Assembly: GCA_011045955.1 (NCBI GenBank)
Contig: DSBV01000041.1
Location: forward strand, 1 to 64,000
Reading direction: 5' to 3'
From: Bacteroidales bacterium
GTDB taxonomy: Bacteria; Bacteroidota; Bacteroidia; Bacteroidales; Tenuifilaceae
Length of the DNA: 64,000 nt
Position numbers and translations under genes: made by a program. Shown piece by piece: positions 53,621 through 63,343 of this stretch. The first letter of the stretch is position 1. Each line of letters begins with the position of its first letter. The notes beneath the pieces were generated by a model. That model searched no databases, was not told the origin of the DNA, and was given only the letters and a program-made list of their open reading frames with translations.

Positions 53621-54927
53621 TAAAAGCAGGCCAATTCTTTTTAAGCCTTTCAATTCTGGTAATTCTTCATGAACTTGGACATTTCCTTTTTGCCAAACTT
53701 TTTAAAGCCAGAGTCGAAAAGTTTTACCTTTTCTTCAACCCCTGGTTCTCGCTTTTTAAGTTCAAACGAGGCGAAACAGAATACGGTATGGGGTGGTTAC
53801 CTCTTGGTGGCTATGTCAAGATATCGGGAATGATTGATGAGTCCATGGATAAGGAACAGCTCAAGCAACCCCCACAACCCTATGAATTTCGTTCAAAACC
53901 TGCGTGGCAACGCCTGCTAATCATGATTGGCGGTGTGCTTGTGAATGTTCTTCTGGCATTGCTTATCTATAGCGCAGTGCTTTATACCTGGGGCGAGGAT
54001 TACCTCCCAACCAAAAACCTTAAATATGGCATTACCTGCGATTCCTTAGCCTTGGAGTTAGGTTTTATGAATGGCGACAAAATCCTTTACGTGGGAGGAA
54101 ATGAAGTTGAAAACTTTCAACAGATTGCCCACGATATTTTGCTAAACAAAAATCGTGAGGTTACAGTCCTACGTGGTTCCGACACAGTAAAGATTAACAT
54201 AACAGATGATTATCTGTCCAAACTTGTAAAAAGCCCCATCATCTTTTTCCCGCGAATACCATTTATAGTTAACGACGTTAAAGCAGACGAGCCAGCCGAA
54301 AAAGCTGGACTTGTCAAAGGCGATAAACTGCTCGCGCTGAACGGCCAACCAGCTTCGTTTTTCGATGAGTTTAAATCTGAAATGCAGTTTAGTAAGGGAA
54401 AAACGGTAAAAATAACCGTTGAACGCAATGGAAACCCTATTGACCTAACTGTTGAGGTTCCCGAAACTGGCATTATTGGAGTTTACCCTGTAGCCGATTT
54501 AGCAAAGTTCTTTGAGCTTCACCATAAGGAGTACTCCTTGCTAATGTCCATTCCTGTAGGGGTAAAAAAGGGGTTTGCCACCATATCGAGCTACTTAAAA
54601 CAGCTTAAGCTGATTTTCTCCCCCAAAACCAAGGCCTACGAGTCGGTAGGTGGTTTTATAACTATTGGAAAAATTTTCCCGTCAACCTGGGATTGGCAGG
54701 CATTCTGGAACTTAACAGCATTTCTATCTATTATACTAGCCATAATGAATATTCTTCCTATACCAGCGCTCGATGGTGGCCATGTAATGTTCTTACTTTA
54801 CGAGATTTTAACTGGGCGAAAACCTGGCGATAAGTTCCTAGAGTACGCCCAGCTTGTTGGCATGGCAATCCTTTTAGCCTTACTTTTATATGCCAACATC
54901 AACGATATAGTTAAACTTTTTAGGTAA
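53608..54927 (+). CDS. rseP: Site-2 intramembrane protease RseP
   Basis: 439-residue zinc protease that cuts membrane anchors within the lipid bilayer. HELGH (HExxH) in the first helix (ILHELGHFLFAKLF), one or two PDZ domains in the periplasmic middle (YGITCDSLALELGFMNGDK and DEPAEKAGLVKGDKLLAL), and the third zinc ligand in NILPIPALDGGH. In other bacteria it releases sigma factors by cleaving anti-sigma factors. Bacteroidetes have many such pairs but none is adjacent. The C-terminus has two to three helices. It overlaps dxr by 13 bases. Confidence 0.95.
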   Translation: MEILIKAGQFFLSLSILVILHELGHFLFAKLFKARVEKFYLFFNPWFSLFKFKRGETEYGMGWLPLGGYVKISGMIDESMDKEQLKQPPQPYEFRSKPAWQRLLIMIGGVLVNVLLALLIYSAVLYTWGEDYLPTKNLKYGITCDSLALELGFMNGDKILYVGGNEVENFQQIAHDILLNKNREVTVLRGSDTVKINITDDYLSKLVKSPIIFFPRIPFIVNDVKADEPAEKAGLVKGDKLLALNGQPASFFDEFKSEMQFSKGKTVKITVERNGNPIDLTVEVPETGIIGVYPVADLAKFFELHHKEYSLLMSIPVGVKKGFATISSYLKQLKLIFSPKTKAYESVGGFITIGKIFPSTWDWQAFWNLTAFLSIILAIMNILPIPALDGGHVMFLLYEILTGRKPGDKFLEYAQLVGMAILLALLLYANINDIVKLFR

Positions 54928-54938
54928 AAGATTTCTGT

Positions 54939-55112
54939 ATGCTAACACTATTTATTGGGGGTGCAGAGCTGCTTGTTATTGCCATAGTTATCCTAATAAT
55001 TTTTGGTGCAAGCAAAATACCCCTATTTATGCGTAACCTTGGAAAAGGTGTGGGTGAGTTTAAAAAAGGATTAAAAGAAGCCGAGAATCAAGAGGATAAA
55101 GAAAAGGAATGA
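54939..55112 (+). CDS. tatA: Sec-independent twin-arginine translocase subunit TatA
   Basis: 57-residue TatA/Hcf106 protein. An N-terminal membrane helix (about 5-22, FIGGAELLVIAIVILIIFG) with the acidic residue before the helix core, a hinge, an amphipathic helix (KIPLFMRNLGKGVGEFKKG) and a charged tail. TatA forms the size-variable pore for folded proteins exported with RR signal peptides. It lies 11 bases after rseP and 3 before the lytic transglycosylase. tatC is not in the window. Confidence 0.9.
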   Translation: MLTLFIGGAELLVIAIVILIIFGASKIPLFMRNLGKGVGEFKKGLKEAENQEDKEKE

Positions 55113-55115
55113 TTT

Positions 55116-56327
55116 ATGTTTTTAGGATTTAGGTGCTGTCTTTTATCTCTTTGCTCACTTATCGTTATAAACGGGTTTTCAAAACCTGTTAAATCAAATA
55201 GGGGGATAAACCCTGTAGTGTCTTCCATTGGTGCAATTGAAAAACTTCCCATTTTCGCCTCCACAAATGAAACCGACTCAACCAGGCAAAAGCCTGACCT
55301 TTACTATGAGTGTCAACTTGCGGAGATTGGCCGGAATTCGCCCATTGATTTTGATTACAACCCCTATGTAAAGCGATATATTGACATTTTTATCATTGAG
55401 CGTCGCGAACAACTTGCTAAGATGGTTGGCTTGGCAAATTACTACTTCCCCCTTTTTGATGAGGTGTTCAGCAAATACCGATTGCCGTTGGAGCTAAAGT
55501 ACCTTGCGGTGGTGGAATCGGCATTAAACCCCTTGGCAATTTCCCCAACTGGTGCAGTTGGCTTATGGCAGTTTAAAATTAACACCTCCAAGATGTTTAA
55601 CCTTCAGGTAAACAACTTTGTTGATGAGCGAATGGACCCCTTGAAATCTACTGAGGCTGCCGCGCAGTACCTGCAATACCTTTACAGAACTTTTAACGAC
55701 TGGAGCTTAGCATTGGCAGCCTATAACGTAGGCCCAGGCCCGATTAGGAACGCCATTGAGCGAGCTAACGGCGAAAGGAATTTTTGGAAATTATATCCAC
55801 TTCTTCCTGAATCGGCACAAAACTACGTACCAGCCTTTAATGCTGCTGCTTATGCCATGAACAACTACTGTATGCATGGCATTATGCCTGTCCCTGTAAC
55901 TATAGCTCAGCACCAAACCGATACAATTTGGGTAAATAAGCCCCTCGACCTTAGCCTTTTGGCTAAAGCCATTGCTGTTGATATCAATATTATTCGCTTT
56001 CTAAACCCAACCTATCGTTACGATTATATCCCTGAAAATACTTACCCTCAGGTGCTAAGGTTACCTGCTGATAAAACCGGATTATTTATCAGGAAGTCAA
56101 AGGAACTTTACCTTAACACCTCAAAACCTAAATCTTTGCCGGTTTTAGTTGCCGATAGCTCTTTAACCCGTAAGGTTTACACTGTTAAGAATGGCGATAG
56201 CCTGCATAAGCTTGCCATTCAATTTGGCTGTACGCTCAACGATATTTACAAGTGGAATCCAGGATTGGATAGCACCATTACAGTTGGGCAAAATATTATT
56301 GTTTGGGTTAACCCAAATAATCTTTGA
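55116..56327 (+). CDS. Membrane-bound lytic murein transglycosylase with LysM (MltD-like)
   Basis: 403 residues. Signal peptide (about 1-22); the transglycosylase domain is about residues 120-270 with the catalytic Glu in VVESALNPLAISPTGAVGLWQF and the AYNVGPGPI motif. A single LysM peptidoglycan-binding module is at the C-terminus (VYTVKNGDSLHKLAIQFG...TVGQNIIVW). It cleaves glycan strands with formation of anhydromuropeptides. E. coli MltD has two LysM modules; one here is a common lineage form. It lies 3 bases after tatA, in the same operon. Confidence 0.92.
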   Translation: MFLGFRCCLLSLCSLIVINGFSKPVKSNRGINPVVSSIGAIEKLPIFASTNETDSTRQKPDLYYECQLAEIGRNSPIDFDYNPYVKRYIDIFIIERREQLAKMVGLANYYFPLFDEVFSKYRLPLELKYLAVVESALNPLAISPTGAVGLWQFKINTSKMFNLQVNNFVDERMDPLKSTEAAAQYLQYLYRTFNDWSLALAAYNVGPGPIRNAIERANGERNFWKLYPLLPESAQNYVPAFNAAAYAMNNYCMHGIMPVPVTIAQHQTDTIWVNKPLDLSLLAKAIAVDINIIRFLNPTYRYDYIPENTYPQVLRLPADKTGLFIRKSKELYLNTSKPKSLPVLVADSSLTRKVYTVKNGDSLHKLAIQFGCTLNDIYKWNPGLDSTITVGQNIIVWVNPNNL

Positions 56328-56393
56328 AAGGTTTTAGGCGTTAGCAATAAATAATACTTATAGGCGTTTATCAGAAAAATCAAAACTTGTATT

Positions 56394-57389
56394 ATGAAGA
56401 GTAGATGGATAATTATACTTGCGGCTGCTGTTGCACTAAACTCATCATGCAAAAAGGGTAGCAAGGGAGAGAGGTCACTGTTGCCCAATGTAACCGGAAG
56501 CGCAAATGAACTTGTGGTAATATTGCCAAAAGCACTTCACAACGATACACTGGGTAAGCTATACAGCGATATTTTAACTGAGGATGTTCCCTTTTTGCCT
56601 CAAAGCGAGCCTAGGTTCAATATGGTGATGATTCCACCTGAGGCATTTACCGATATCTTTAAGCCTCATCGTAATATTATTTTTAACGACATTGTTAAGG
56701 GAGCCAAAGAGGCTAAAATGTCGTTAAAGAAAGATGTTTGGGCTGCTCCCCAAACCATTCTTTACATCTCAGGACCCAACTATAAATCGATTTACGACCT
56801 CCTTTTAAAGGAGCGCGATAAAATTGTAAGCATTTTTGAGCAGGCTGAACGCGACAGGGTGATACAGAATGCTATTACTTATGAGAAGAAATCCATAAGG
56901 GAAGCGCTTGAAAAGAAGTATGGTGTTTCCATATATTTCCCGAAAGGCTACAGGCTAAACTTTGACCACGACACCATTGCCTGGGTTTCCTATGAAACAC
57001 CTCTTACCAGCCAAGGTGTTATCCTTTACACATTCTCATACACTGAAAAAAATACCTTTACGGTCGATTATCTTTTAAAGAAACGCAACGAGTTTGTAAA
57101 AACCATTAGTGGCCCAACACAGGGTTCGTACATGACCACCAGCAACTTTGTTGTACCTCAGCTTACCGATATGATGTTCAAAAACCGTTACTACGGGGTT
57201 ATGCGTGGTTTGTGGGATGTGTATAAGCATCCAATGGGTGGCCCTTTCATCAGCCATATTACTGTTGATGAGGAACGCCAAAGGGTTATTGTTGCTGAGG
57301 CTTACGTTTATGCTCCATCAAAAGAAAAGCGTAATTACCTCCGGCAGGTTGAGGCGTTGCTCTACACCATGGAGATTATTAAAAAGTAA
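56394..57389 (+). CDS. DUF4837-type lipoprotein
   Basis: 331-residue protein with a lipoprotein signal (IILAAAVALNSSCKKG, Cys at about 19). The mature part resembles the Bacteroidetes DUF4837 family: an early VVILPKALHNDTLG region and FKNRYYGVMRGLWDVYKHPMGGPF near residue 280. Function unknown. It follows the transglycosylase on the same strand after 66 bases and ends at a strong bidirectional terminator, so it is probably the last gene of the envelope operon. Confidence 0.85.
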   Translation: MKSRWIIILAAAVALNSSCKKGSKGERSLLPNVTGSANELVVILPKALHNDTLGKLYSDILTEDVPFLPQSEPRFNMVMIPPEAFTDIFKPHRNIIFNDIVKGAKEAKMSLKKDVWAAPQTILYISGPNYKSIYDLLLKERDKIVSIFEQAERDRVIQNAITYEKKSIREALEKKYGVSIYFPKGYRLNFDHDTIAWVSYETPLTSQGVILYTFSYTEKNTFTVDYLLKKRNEFVKTISGPTQGSYMTTSNFVVPQLTDMMFKNRYYGVMRGLWDVYKHPMGGPFISHITVDEERQRVIVAEAYVYAPSKEKRNYLRQVEALLYTMEIIKK

Positions 57390-57429
57390 ATCCTCTTCAA
57401 TTAAAATACTTTTGATTTAACCAATAAAA

Positions 57430-57456
57430 AAAGGGGTGCTGAGAAAGCACCCCTTT
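57430..57456. terminator. Bidirectional terminator
   Basis: AAAGGGGTGCT (57430-57440) pairs perfectly with AGCACCCCTTT (57446-57456) around a 5-base loop, with A-run on the left and T-rich sequence on the right. It serves the convergent genes on both sides. Confidence 0.88.
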
Positions 57457-57468
57457 GCTTTACTAAAT

Positions 57469-58314
57469 CTATTTAATAGCCGTATCAACCAGTTCGTCAA
57501 CAAAAGCTTTAATGGAACGTGAATCGGTAGCACCATAAAAGTCGTAGAAGTATTCTATCAGGTATTTTTTAATTTCATCCTTACCCATTTTCTGTTTAAC
57601 AAGGATAGGAATAATAATCATAAACTCATTGGTTACAGTTTCCCTGTCAACAAAGGCTAAGTTAAACTTTGTAATCTCCTCACTGGTCTTAGTATTCCTT
57701 TCGTATAGGTAAACTGCAACCGAAGGTATCTCGTTTTGGGTAATTACGCCGGCATTTGTGTTAACCAATTTTTCGCGTTCAATGAAAAGCGTTGTGTTTT
57801 CATATCCAATTTTTTTTGAAACTGGGTTGTTATTCACCCGGTAGTAGAATACCACGAACTTATTTTCATCAATGGGGTAAGATTGGGGGTTTATTGGAAC
57901 TGCAACATTATCGCCAATAATGGTGAACCTGTCGTTGCCAAAGTAGGATCGGAGGTCGGAAACAGTTATTTCATCGGGGCGGTAACGCTCAGCCATAAGG
58001 CTTCTGCGCTTGGTGGGGATTGCAATATCCTTAACCATGGCCGATAGCTGTTGAATGGTTTCAGGAGCTGGTGGTTCATGCATCTTAATCATGTAGCGTC
58101 CCATGTTTTGCCCAATGGAAATTACGTAGGAGTCAAACGAGTCGAAAGTAACCTTGTCGGTCGGTTGAAGTACATCGCCAGCTTTAAGCTGAGTTCCCGT
58201 TTTGTTGTTGGTTACCACTCCGTTTATTCTTGTAACTATAAACGATTCCTGTGCCTGCACTCCATGCGATATGGCAAGCAAAAGGACTGCTAAAAGTTGA
58301 ACTACTGGTTTCAT
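57469..58314 (-). CDS. Secreted protein with FecR-like N-terminal domain
   Basis: 281 residues with a signal peptide ending at GVQAQ (about residue 22). Residues 25-80 (FIVTRINGVVTNNKTGTQLKAGDVLQPTDKVTF) look like the small beta domain of FecR-type or surface-attachment proteins. The rest has mixed beta and helical segments with no named family. Minus-strand, probably monocistronic, ending at the shared terminator. Role unknown. Confidence 0.75.
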   Translation of the reverse strand: MKPVVQLLAVLLLAISHGVQAQESFIVTRINGVVTNNKTGTQLKAGDVLQPTDKVTFDSFDSYVISIGQNMGRYMIKMHEPPAPETIQQLSAMVKDIAIPTKRRSLMAERYRPDEITVSDLRSYFGNDRFTIIGDNVAVPINPQSYPIDENKFVVFYYRVNNNPVSKKIGYENTTLFIEREKLVNTNAGVITQNEIPSVAVYLYERNTKTSEEITKFNLAFVDRETVTNEFMIIIPILVKQKMGKDEIKKYLIEYFYDFYGATDSRSIKAFVDELVDTAIK

Positions 58315-58392
58315 GGCTTAATTTTTTTAATTACATAATCAAATAATATACCAAAGTTATACTTTTCAATTCAACCATTACAGCTTTTCTAC

Positions 58393-58770
58393 TTAATATC
58401 GAAGCTTAAATTTTGTACTATTTCTTTTTTTAGCCGCTAACTCTCCCTTTCTTTTATTGTGGCAAACACAATTATAGGAATGGTCAATCCAATCCAGAAT
58501 CAAAGCATCGGGTATTGAGCCATCTATTGCTATAGTACTCCAGTGGCGTTTATTCATATGGTAGCCGGGTTGAACAGCCTTGTATTTTTCACGCAGCTCT
58601 ATGGCGAGTACAGGATCGCATTTTAGGTTTAGCTGTGTGTCGCCGCTAAGGTTTACCATGGCAAAAATCTTTCCGTTTACCTTGAAAATCAGGGTGTCGT
58701 CGTCGAACGGAAAGCTTTCGGTTACATCAGGTTTTAATATGCAATGTTCTCTAATCAGCTCAATATTCAT
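58393..58770 (-). CDS. MmcQ/YjbR-family DNA-binding-fold protein
   Basis: 125-residue member of the MmcQ/YjbR family (CyaY-like fold). Patterns KVNGKIFAMVNLSGDTQLNLKCDP, HMNKRHWSTIAIDG and the C-terminal DWIDHSYNCVC match. The biochemical role of the family is uncertain; a DNA-binding role is annotated by fold only. It starts 12 bases after the yraN-like stop on the same strand. Confidence 0.9.
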   Translation of the reverse strand: MNIELIREHCILKPDVTESFPFDDDTLIFKVNGKIFAMVNLSGDTQLNLKCDPVLAIELREKYKAVQPGYHMNKRHWSTIAIDGSIPDALILDWIDHSYNCVCHNKRKGELAAKKRNSTKFKLRY

Positions 58771-58782
58771 CGGTTAAAATGA

Positions 58783-59160
58783 TTATAGTGTTGGGTAAAA
58801 TGCATCCTCAATGTGTTCAATTTCAGGAGGTAGGCCATGGTTTATTACAATTGAAACAATATCGAATCGCACATCGCAATCCAGGTTATGCCTTTGAACA
58901 TACTCGTCGGCAGCCTCTACCATCATTTTTTGCTTTTTCCGTTTAACCGATTCCTTGGGCTCCTCCCAGTAGTGGGTGCTTCGGGTTTTAACCTCCACTA
59001 TAACAAGGGTGTCGTTCAGCTGTGCTACCAAATCGAGCTCCTTGTGGCCAAAGTGCCAGTTCCTGTGTAAAATTTTATACCCTTTTGTGGCTAGGTAATT
59101 TGCTGCAATTTCCTCGCCTTTACTACCTAAAGCCTTGTTGCCTACAATTTTTTCTGCCAT
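58783..59160 (-). CDS. YraN/UPF0102-family endonuclease-like protein
   Basis: 125-residue restriction-nuclease-fold protein. GEEIAANYLATKGYKILHRNW at the N-terminus, then ELDLVAQ and VIVEVKTRS (D...ExK), the YraN active-site pattern. Related Holliday-junction-resolvase folds suggest nuclease activity, but its role in vivo is unsettled. The ATG at 59160 is chosen; four earlier codons lack similarity. Divergent from the DUF4412-like gene with 65 bases between starts. Confidence 0.92.
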   Translation of the reverse strand: MAEKIVGNKALGSKGEEIAANYLATKGYKILHRNWHFGHKELDLVAQLNDTLVIVEVKTRSTHYWEEPKESVKRKKQKMMVEAADEYVQRHNLDCDVRFDIVSIVINHGLPPEIEHIEDAFYPTL

Positions 59161-59225
59161 TCTATGAAACAATTATTAACCAAAATCGATATAAGTTTTT
59201 GTTGATTAACCCATTTCTTGGTTTG

Positions 59226-59861
59226 ATGTTTGCTTGCTATATAGTATTCTTCATATTGCTATTAACCACAAACGCCTACTCAAAGGTAGGCGGATTTGAG
59301 GGGAAAGTCAATATTGTTCGTGAGGGTGCATACGATACCATACACGTTGAGGTTTACATTAAGGGCGATTTACTACGTGTAAACGAATTTGATAAAAGAG
59401 GAAAACTAATTCGATCCTACTTTGCCGATGTGGCAACCGGATCAACTTACCTTGTATCGTTCAGTAATAGAATGTACTCTAAAGTTAAGACAGATAATTC
59501 CCTCATGGTGTCGAACGTGGAAATTATCAAATCGGAGAATTACATTGATATTGATGGCAACAGGTGTTACCAGTGGAGGGTGAAAAACATAGCCAAACAA
59601 ACTGAAACAACATACTGGGTATCGGAATCAAAGTACGATTTTGTTCCGAAGCTTGTCAGTGCATTGGCCAATGCTGGATCGGCAATTGATGAATTGGTAA
59701 GTTTGCCAAAACCCGTAGGGGTTTTGCCGTTGATGGTAGTTGACCGTACCCGATTCCGGAAACTGCGAAGCAGCATTAAGGTATTAAGTATTACCCCCAT
59801 GGCAATTTCGCAAGCCCTGTTTACTATTCCAGAAGGGTTTAATGAGTTAATATCCAGTTAG
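59226..59861 (+). CDS. Exported protein, DUF4412-like
   Basis: 211 residues. Signal peptide (FACYIVFFILLLTTNAYS) then a beta-rich domain opening FEGKVNIV, with IKGDLLRVNEFD, and SFSNRMYSKV, a pattern seen in DUF4412-type proteins of Bacteroidetes. The call is by overall resemblance. The longer reading from 59022 runs antisense through the YraN gene and is not credible, so the ATG at 59226 is chosen. Its 3' end overlaps the LD-carboxypeptidase gene by 15 bases in convergent orientation. Confidence 0.7.
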   Translation: MFACYIVFFILLLTTNAYSKVGGFEGKVNIVREGAYDTIHVEVYIKGDLLRVNEFDKRGKLIRSYFADVATGSTYLVSFSNRMYSKVKTDNSLMVSNVEIIKSENYIDIDGNRCYQWRVKNIAKQTETTYWVSESKYDFVPKLVSALANAGSAIDELVSLPKPVGVLPLMVVDRTRFRKLRSSIKVLSITPMAISQALFTIPEGFNELISS

Positions 59862-60776
59862 ATTCCTGTAAAAACCTATTTTTGCTCCCTCGTCGCTCAC
59901 TTTTAATTCAACGATTCTGCCAATAATTAATGGGAGGTTGGGCTCATCGTGTCCAGCAGGGAATCCAAAGCAAACCGGAATACGGTGCTCCTTAACAGCG
60001 CTGTATATAATTTCGTAGGCATCGGAACCAAAAGGTTCGGCGTTATCCTTCATATCGCTAAAGTGACCTACAATTAGCCCGGCAATCGATTTTAGCTTAC
60101 CAGAACGTTTTAGCTGCATTATCATGCGGTCAATATGGTAGAGGTATTCATCAACATCTTCAATGAATAGAATCCTACCACTGTACGACATATCGCTTGT
60201 TGTACCGCTGAGCGATGAGAGAACTGAAAGGTTTCCGCCAATCAGTACCCCGGTGGCATGTCCGGGAAGGTTTAAAGGATGGTGTTTCAATTCGTAGTGC
60301 AGGGTCTCGCCTTTTAAGGCGCTTATTAGCGCCATGGTCGATTGGTTGCCTTGAACAGAATCGGGGAAATTGATAGGCATGGTGGCATGTAGCGTTTCAA
60401 TGCCAAACCAGCCGCTAATTAGGCTATGCAGCGCTGTAATATCGCTATATCCTATTATCCATTTGGGGTTCTGCTGTAGCTTGCGAAGATTAAGCAAATC
60501 CAGAATCCTTATTGTCCCGTATCCACCGCGTGCGCAAAGTATTGCTTTAACCTGCGGGTTTTCTATCATCTCCATAAGATCCTGAGCCCTCTCGCCATCG
60601 GTTCCGGCAAAATGGTAGTGTTTAGAGTATAGGTGGGGTGCTGTTTTTACCAAAAAACCCTGCGATGTTAAAAACCTAATGGCTGGCTGGAGTTCTTCGC
60701 GGGTTATTGATCGAGCTGGAGCAACAATCCCTATTGTATCGCCCGGTTGTAGGTATGGGGGTGTGATGTTTTCCAT
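59847..60776 (-). CDS. LD-carboxypeptidase (peptidase S66)
   Basis: 309 residues of the S66 family, which removes the terminal D-alanine from tetrapeptides during peptidoglycan recycling in the cytoplasm. Nucleophile Ser in IIGYSDITALH, ARGGYGTIRILD before it, GGNLSVL, and the catalytic Glu in LFIEDVDEYLYHIDRM. No signal peptide, as expected. Its gene overlaps the DUF4412-like stop by 15 bases. Members may also act on microcin-type peptides, but recycling is the default. Confidence 0.93.
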   Translation of the reverse strand: MENITPPYLQPGDTIGIVAPARSITREELQPAIRFLTSQGFLVKTAPHLYSKHYHFAGTDGERAQDLMEMIENPQVKAILCARGGYGTIRILDLLNLRKLQQNPKWIIGYSDITALHSLISGWFGIETLHATMPINFPDSVQGNQSTMALISALKGETLHYELKHHPLNLPGHATGVLIGGNLSVLSSLSGTTSDMSYSGRILFIEDVDEYLYHIDRMIMQLKRSGKLKSIAGLIVGHFSDMKDNAEPFGSDAYEIIYSAVKEHRIPVCFGFPAGHDEPNLPLIIGRIVELKVSDEGAKIGFYRNLTGY

Positions 60777-60874
60777 GCACCTATTGTAAAAAAAATTGAC
60801 TTTAAAGTTAAATTATTTTTTGAAATAAACTTCATTTTTGTTATTGAGGTTTCGCATACTCTCCTTGAAATACT

Positions 60875-60907
60875 TTTCGGTTCTTTGAATAAAATCAATT
60901 AGATTTG
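60875..60907 (+). promoter_or_regulatory. Candidate promoter of metG
   Basis: TTTC (60875-60878), 21 bases, TAGATTTG (60900-60907). Full -7 box, one mismatch in the -33 box. It gives a leader of about 65 bases. I see no SAM-riboswitch core in this leader. Confidence 0.5.
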
Positions 60908-60976
60908 TGGCTGTAAAAAAGTTAAAATTTAGCTTATTGCCATTCCTATTAATCGTAAGATTTAATTTATAAATAC

Positions 60977-63010
60977 ATGAAATCGTTTAAGCGTTACCTC
61001 ATTACATCGGCTTTGCCTTACGCAAATGGGCCTGTTCACATAGGCCACCTTGCCGGCGTATACATACCATCCGATATTTTCACCCGCTACCTGAGAGCTA
61101 AGGGAGTTGAGGTAATCTCGGTGTGCGGATCCGATGAGCATGGCGTTCCCATTACAATTAAGGCCCGTCAGGAAAATACTACTCCTCAGGCCGTGGTTGA
61201 TAAGTATAATTCAATCATCAAGGATTCCTTTGAGAGGTTTGGCATTGCCTTTGATATCTACTCCCGCACCACCTCAAAGATACATTACGAAACTGCCAGC
61301 GAGTTTTTCAGGAAACTATACGATAAGGGTGTATTTATTGAGAAATCTACCGAACAATACTACGATGAGGAAGTAGGTCAATTCCTGGCCGATAGGTATA
61401 TCATGGGTACATGCCCGCATTGTGCTAACGATAGAGCTTACGGCGATCAGTGTGAAAAGTGCGGCACAAGTCTTAGCCCAACCGATTTAAAAGATCCACG
61501 CTCCATGCTAAGCGGATCAAAGCCAGTAATGAAGGCTACTAAACACTGGTTTCTACCTCTCGACAAATTTCAACCGGAACTGGAGAAATGGATCTTAGAG
61601 GAACACAAGGAGTGGAAACCTAATGTATATGGTCAGTGTAAGAGTTGGCTCGATCAAGGGCTGCAACCCCGCGCCGTTAGCCGCGATTTGGACTGGGGGG
61701 TACCCGTACCGGTTGAGGGTGCCACTGGCAAGGTACTCTATGTTTGGTTCGATGCTCCTATTGGGTATATCTCAGCCTCTAAGGAATTAACCCCAAACTG
61801 GGAAAAGTACTGGAAAGACCCTGAAACCAGGCTAATCCATTTCATTGGAAAGGATAATATTGTTTTCCATTGCATCATTTTCCCAGCCATGCTAAAGGCT
61901 GAGGGTAGTTACATTCTGCCCGATAACGTGCCTGCCAATGAGTTCCTTAACCTTGAGGGCGATAAAATTTCAACTTCCCGCAACTGGGCAGTTTGGCTGC
62001 ACGAGTATCTGGAAGAGTTCCCGGGCAAGCAGGATGTATTAAGGTATGTACTTACGGCAAATATGCCCGAAACTAAAGATAACGATTTCACCTGGAAGGA
62101 TTTTCAAACCCGCAACAATAGCGAGCTGGTTGCCATTCTAGGTAACTTTGTAAACCGTGCAATGGTACTTACACAGAAATACTTCGATTCAATAGTGCCA
62201 GCCATTGCTGATATTGATGACTACGACCGTGAAACATTGGCCGAACTACCGAGGTTAAAACAGGCCATTGAGCAAAACCTCGATGAATTTCGTTTCCGCG
62301 AGGCATTAAAGGAGGCCATGAATATTGCCCGCCTCGGGAACAAATACCTTGCCGATACTGAACCATGGAAGGTTTACAAGACTAACCCACAAAGGGTTGC
62401 AACCATTCTGAACATCTCCATGCAAATCACAGCAAACCTCGGAATACTTTTAGAGCCTTTCCTTCCCTTTACCGCTGAAAAAATCAGGGAAATGGTAAAC
62501 CTTAATGGGAAGGACTGGAACCTGGCTGGTGGCGATAATATTTTGTTGCCCGGTCACCAATTGAATCAACCATCACTACTGTTTGATAAGATTGAGGACG
62601 ACGTTATTGAACGTCAGCTTGTAAAGCTACGTAAAGTAAAAGAAGCTGATGAAAAAGCTAATACTAAGGTTGCTCCCTTGAAAGATCTTGTTTCCTACGA
62701 TGAGTTCTCAAAAATGGATATCCGCATTGCTAAGGTTCTTGAGGCTGAGAGGGTGCCAAAAACACAGAAACTCTTAAAGCTCAAAATAGATACCGGAGTC
62801 GATATTCGTACCATTGTCTCTGGTATCGCGGAGTATTTTACTCCAGAGCAAATGATTGGTGAACAGGTTGTGGTATTGGCAAACCTTGAGCCAAGGACAA
62901 TTAGGGGCATTGAGTCGCATGGTATGATCCTAATGGCCGAAGATGTGGATGGCAAACTGCAACTGGTTATCCCAGCCGATTCGGTTTCAAATGGTTCAAC
63001 CGTAAAATAG
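60977..63010 (+). CDS. metG: Methionyl-tRNA synthetase
   Basis: 677-residue class I synthetase for tRNA-Met. HIGH-type [12 protein letters not shown] at about residue 15; a zinc finger with four Cys ([18 protein letters not shown]) near residue 150; KMSKS-type KISTSRNW at about residue 335; and a C-terminal EMAP/Trbp111-like tRNA-binding domain (residues 570-677, [17 protein letters not shown] to [12 protein letters not shown]) that aids dimerisation. This is the E. coli-like domain set. It ends at a strong terminator. Confidence 0.97.
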   Translation: MKSFKRYLITSALPYANGPVHIGHLAGVYIPSDIFTRYLRAKGVEVISVCGSDEHGVPITIKARQENTTPQAVVDKYNSIIKDSFERFGIAFDIYSRTTSKIHYETASEFFRKLYDKGVFIEKSTEQYYDEEVGQFLADRYIMGTCPHCANDRAYGDQCEKCGTSLSPTDLKDPRSMLSGSKPVMKATKHWFLPLDKFQPELEKWILEEHKEWKPNVYGQCKSWLDQGLQPRAVSRDLDWGVPVPVEGATGKVLYVWFDAPIGYISASKELTPNWEKYWKDPETRLIHFIGKDNIVFHCIIFPAMLKAEGSYILPDNVPANEFLNLEGDKISTSRNWAVWLHEYLEEFPGKQDVLRYVLTANMPETKDNDFTWKDFQTRNNSELVAILGNFVNRAMVLTQKYFDSIVPAIADIDDYDRETLAELPRLKQAIEQNLDEFRFREALKEAMNIARLGNKYLADTEPWKVYKTNPQRVATILNISMQITANLGILLEPFLPFTAEKIREMVNLNGKDWNLAGGDNILLPGHQLNQPSLLFDKIEDDVIERQLVKLRKVKEADEKANTKVAPLKDLVSYDEFSKMDIRIAKVLEAERVPKTQKLLKLKIDTGVDIRTIVSGIAEYFTPEQMIGEQVVVLANLEPRTIRGIESHGMILMAEDVDGKLQLVIPADSVSNGSTVK

Positions 63011-63036
63011 ACACCCATTTATTGATGTTAAAAAAG

Positions 63037-63058
63037 ACCGCCAATTGGCGGTTTTTTT
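63037..63058 (+). terminator. Terminator of metG
   Basis: ACCGCC (63037-63042), loop AATT, GGCGGT (63047-63052), then a run of T to 63058. Perfect 6-bp stem, 26 bases after the stop codon. Confidence 0.9.
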
Positions 63059-63343
63059 GTTTCTAGAGGCCATTTATTCCCTATTTGTTACCAAAATCTT
63101 GCGAATTTATACCAACTGAAATAATTAACCATTGAGCCATTTAATTCCCAATAAAAACAATCCTTATGGTGGGTGGTTCGTGATTTATAAGAACATCATT
63201 TTAGGGGTTCAAAGTTTTATTTGAACGATTTATAGTTATGTAAAAACAATTTTTGTTAACGCTTATTAATAGTTGGGTTTGGATTTTATATGCCTGAACT
63301 TTTGAGCCATTTCTTGAAAAAACTTTACTAAAACCAAACCGAT
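63059..63343. other. Gap before the second FadL gene
   Basis: 285 bases without a gene. No complete promoter pair is visible; several TTTG/TTG sites exist without TAnnTTTG at the right distance. No repeat of the families seen elsewhere. Confidence 0.45.

Noticed and set aside
59022-59225. 68-residue N-terminal extension of the DUF4412-like protein
   Set aside because: It runs antisense through the YraN gene; the ATG at 59226 is followed directly by a signal peptide.
60907-60976. SAM or other riboswitch in the metG leader
   Set aside because: The leader is only about 65 bases and AT-rich, with no stable multi-helix core.
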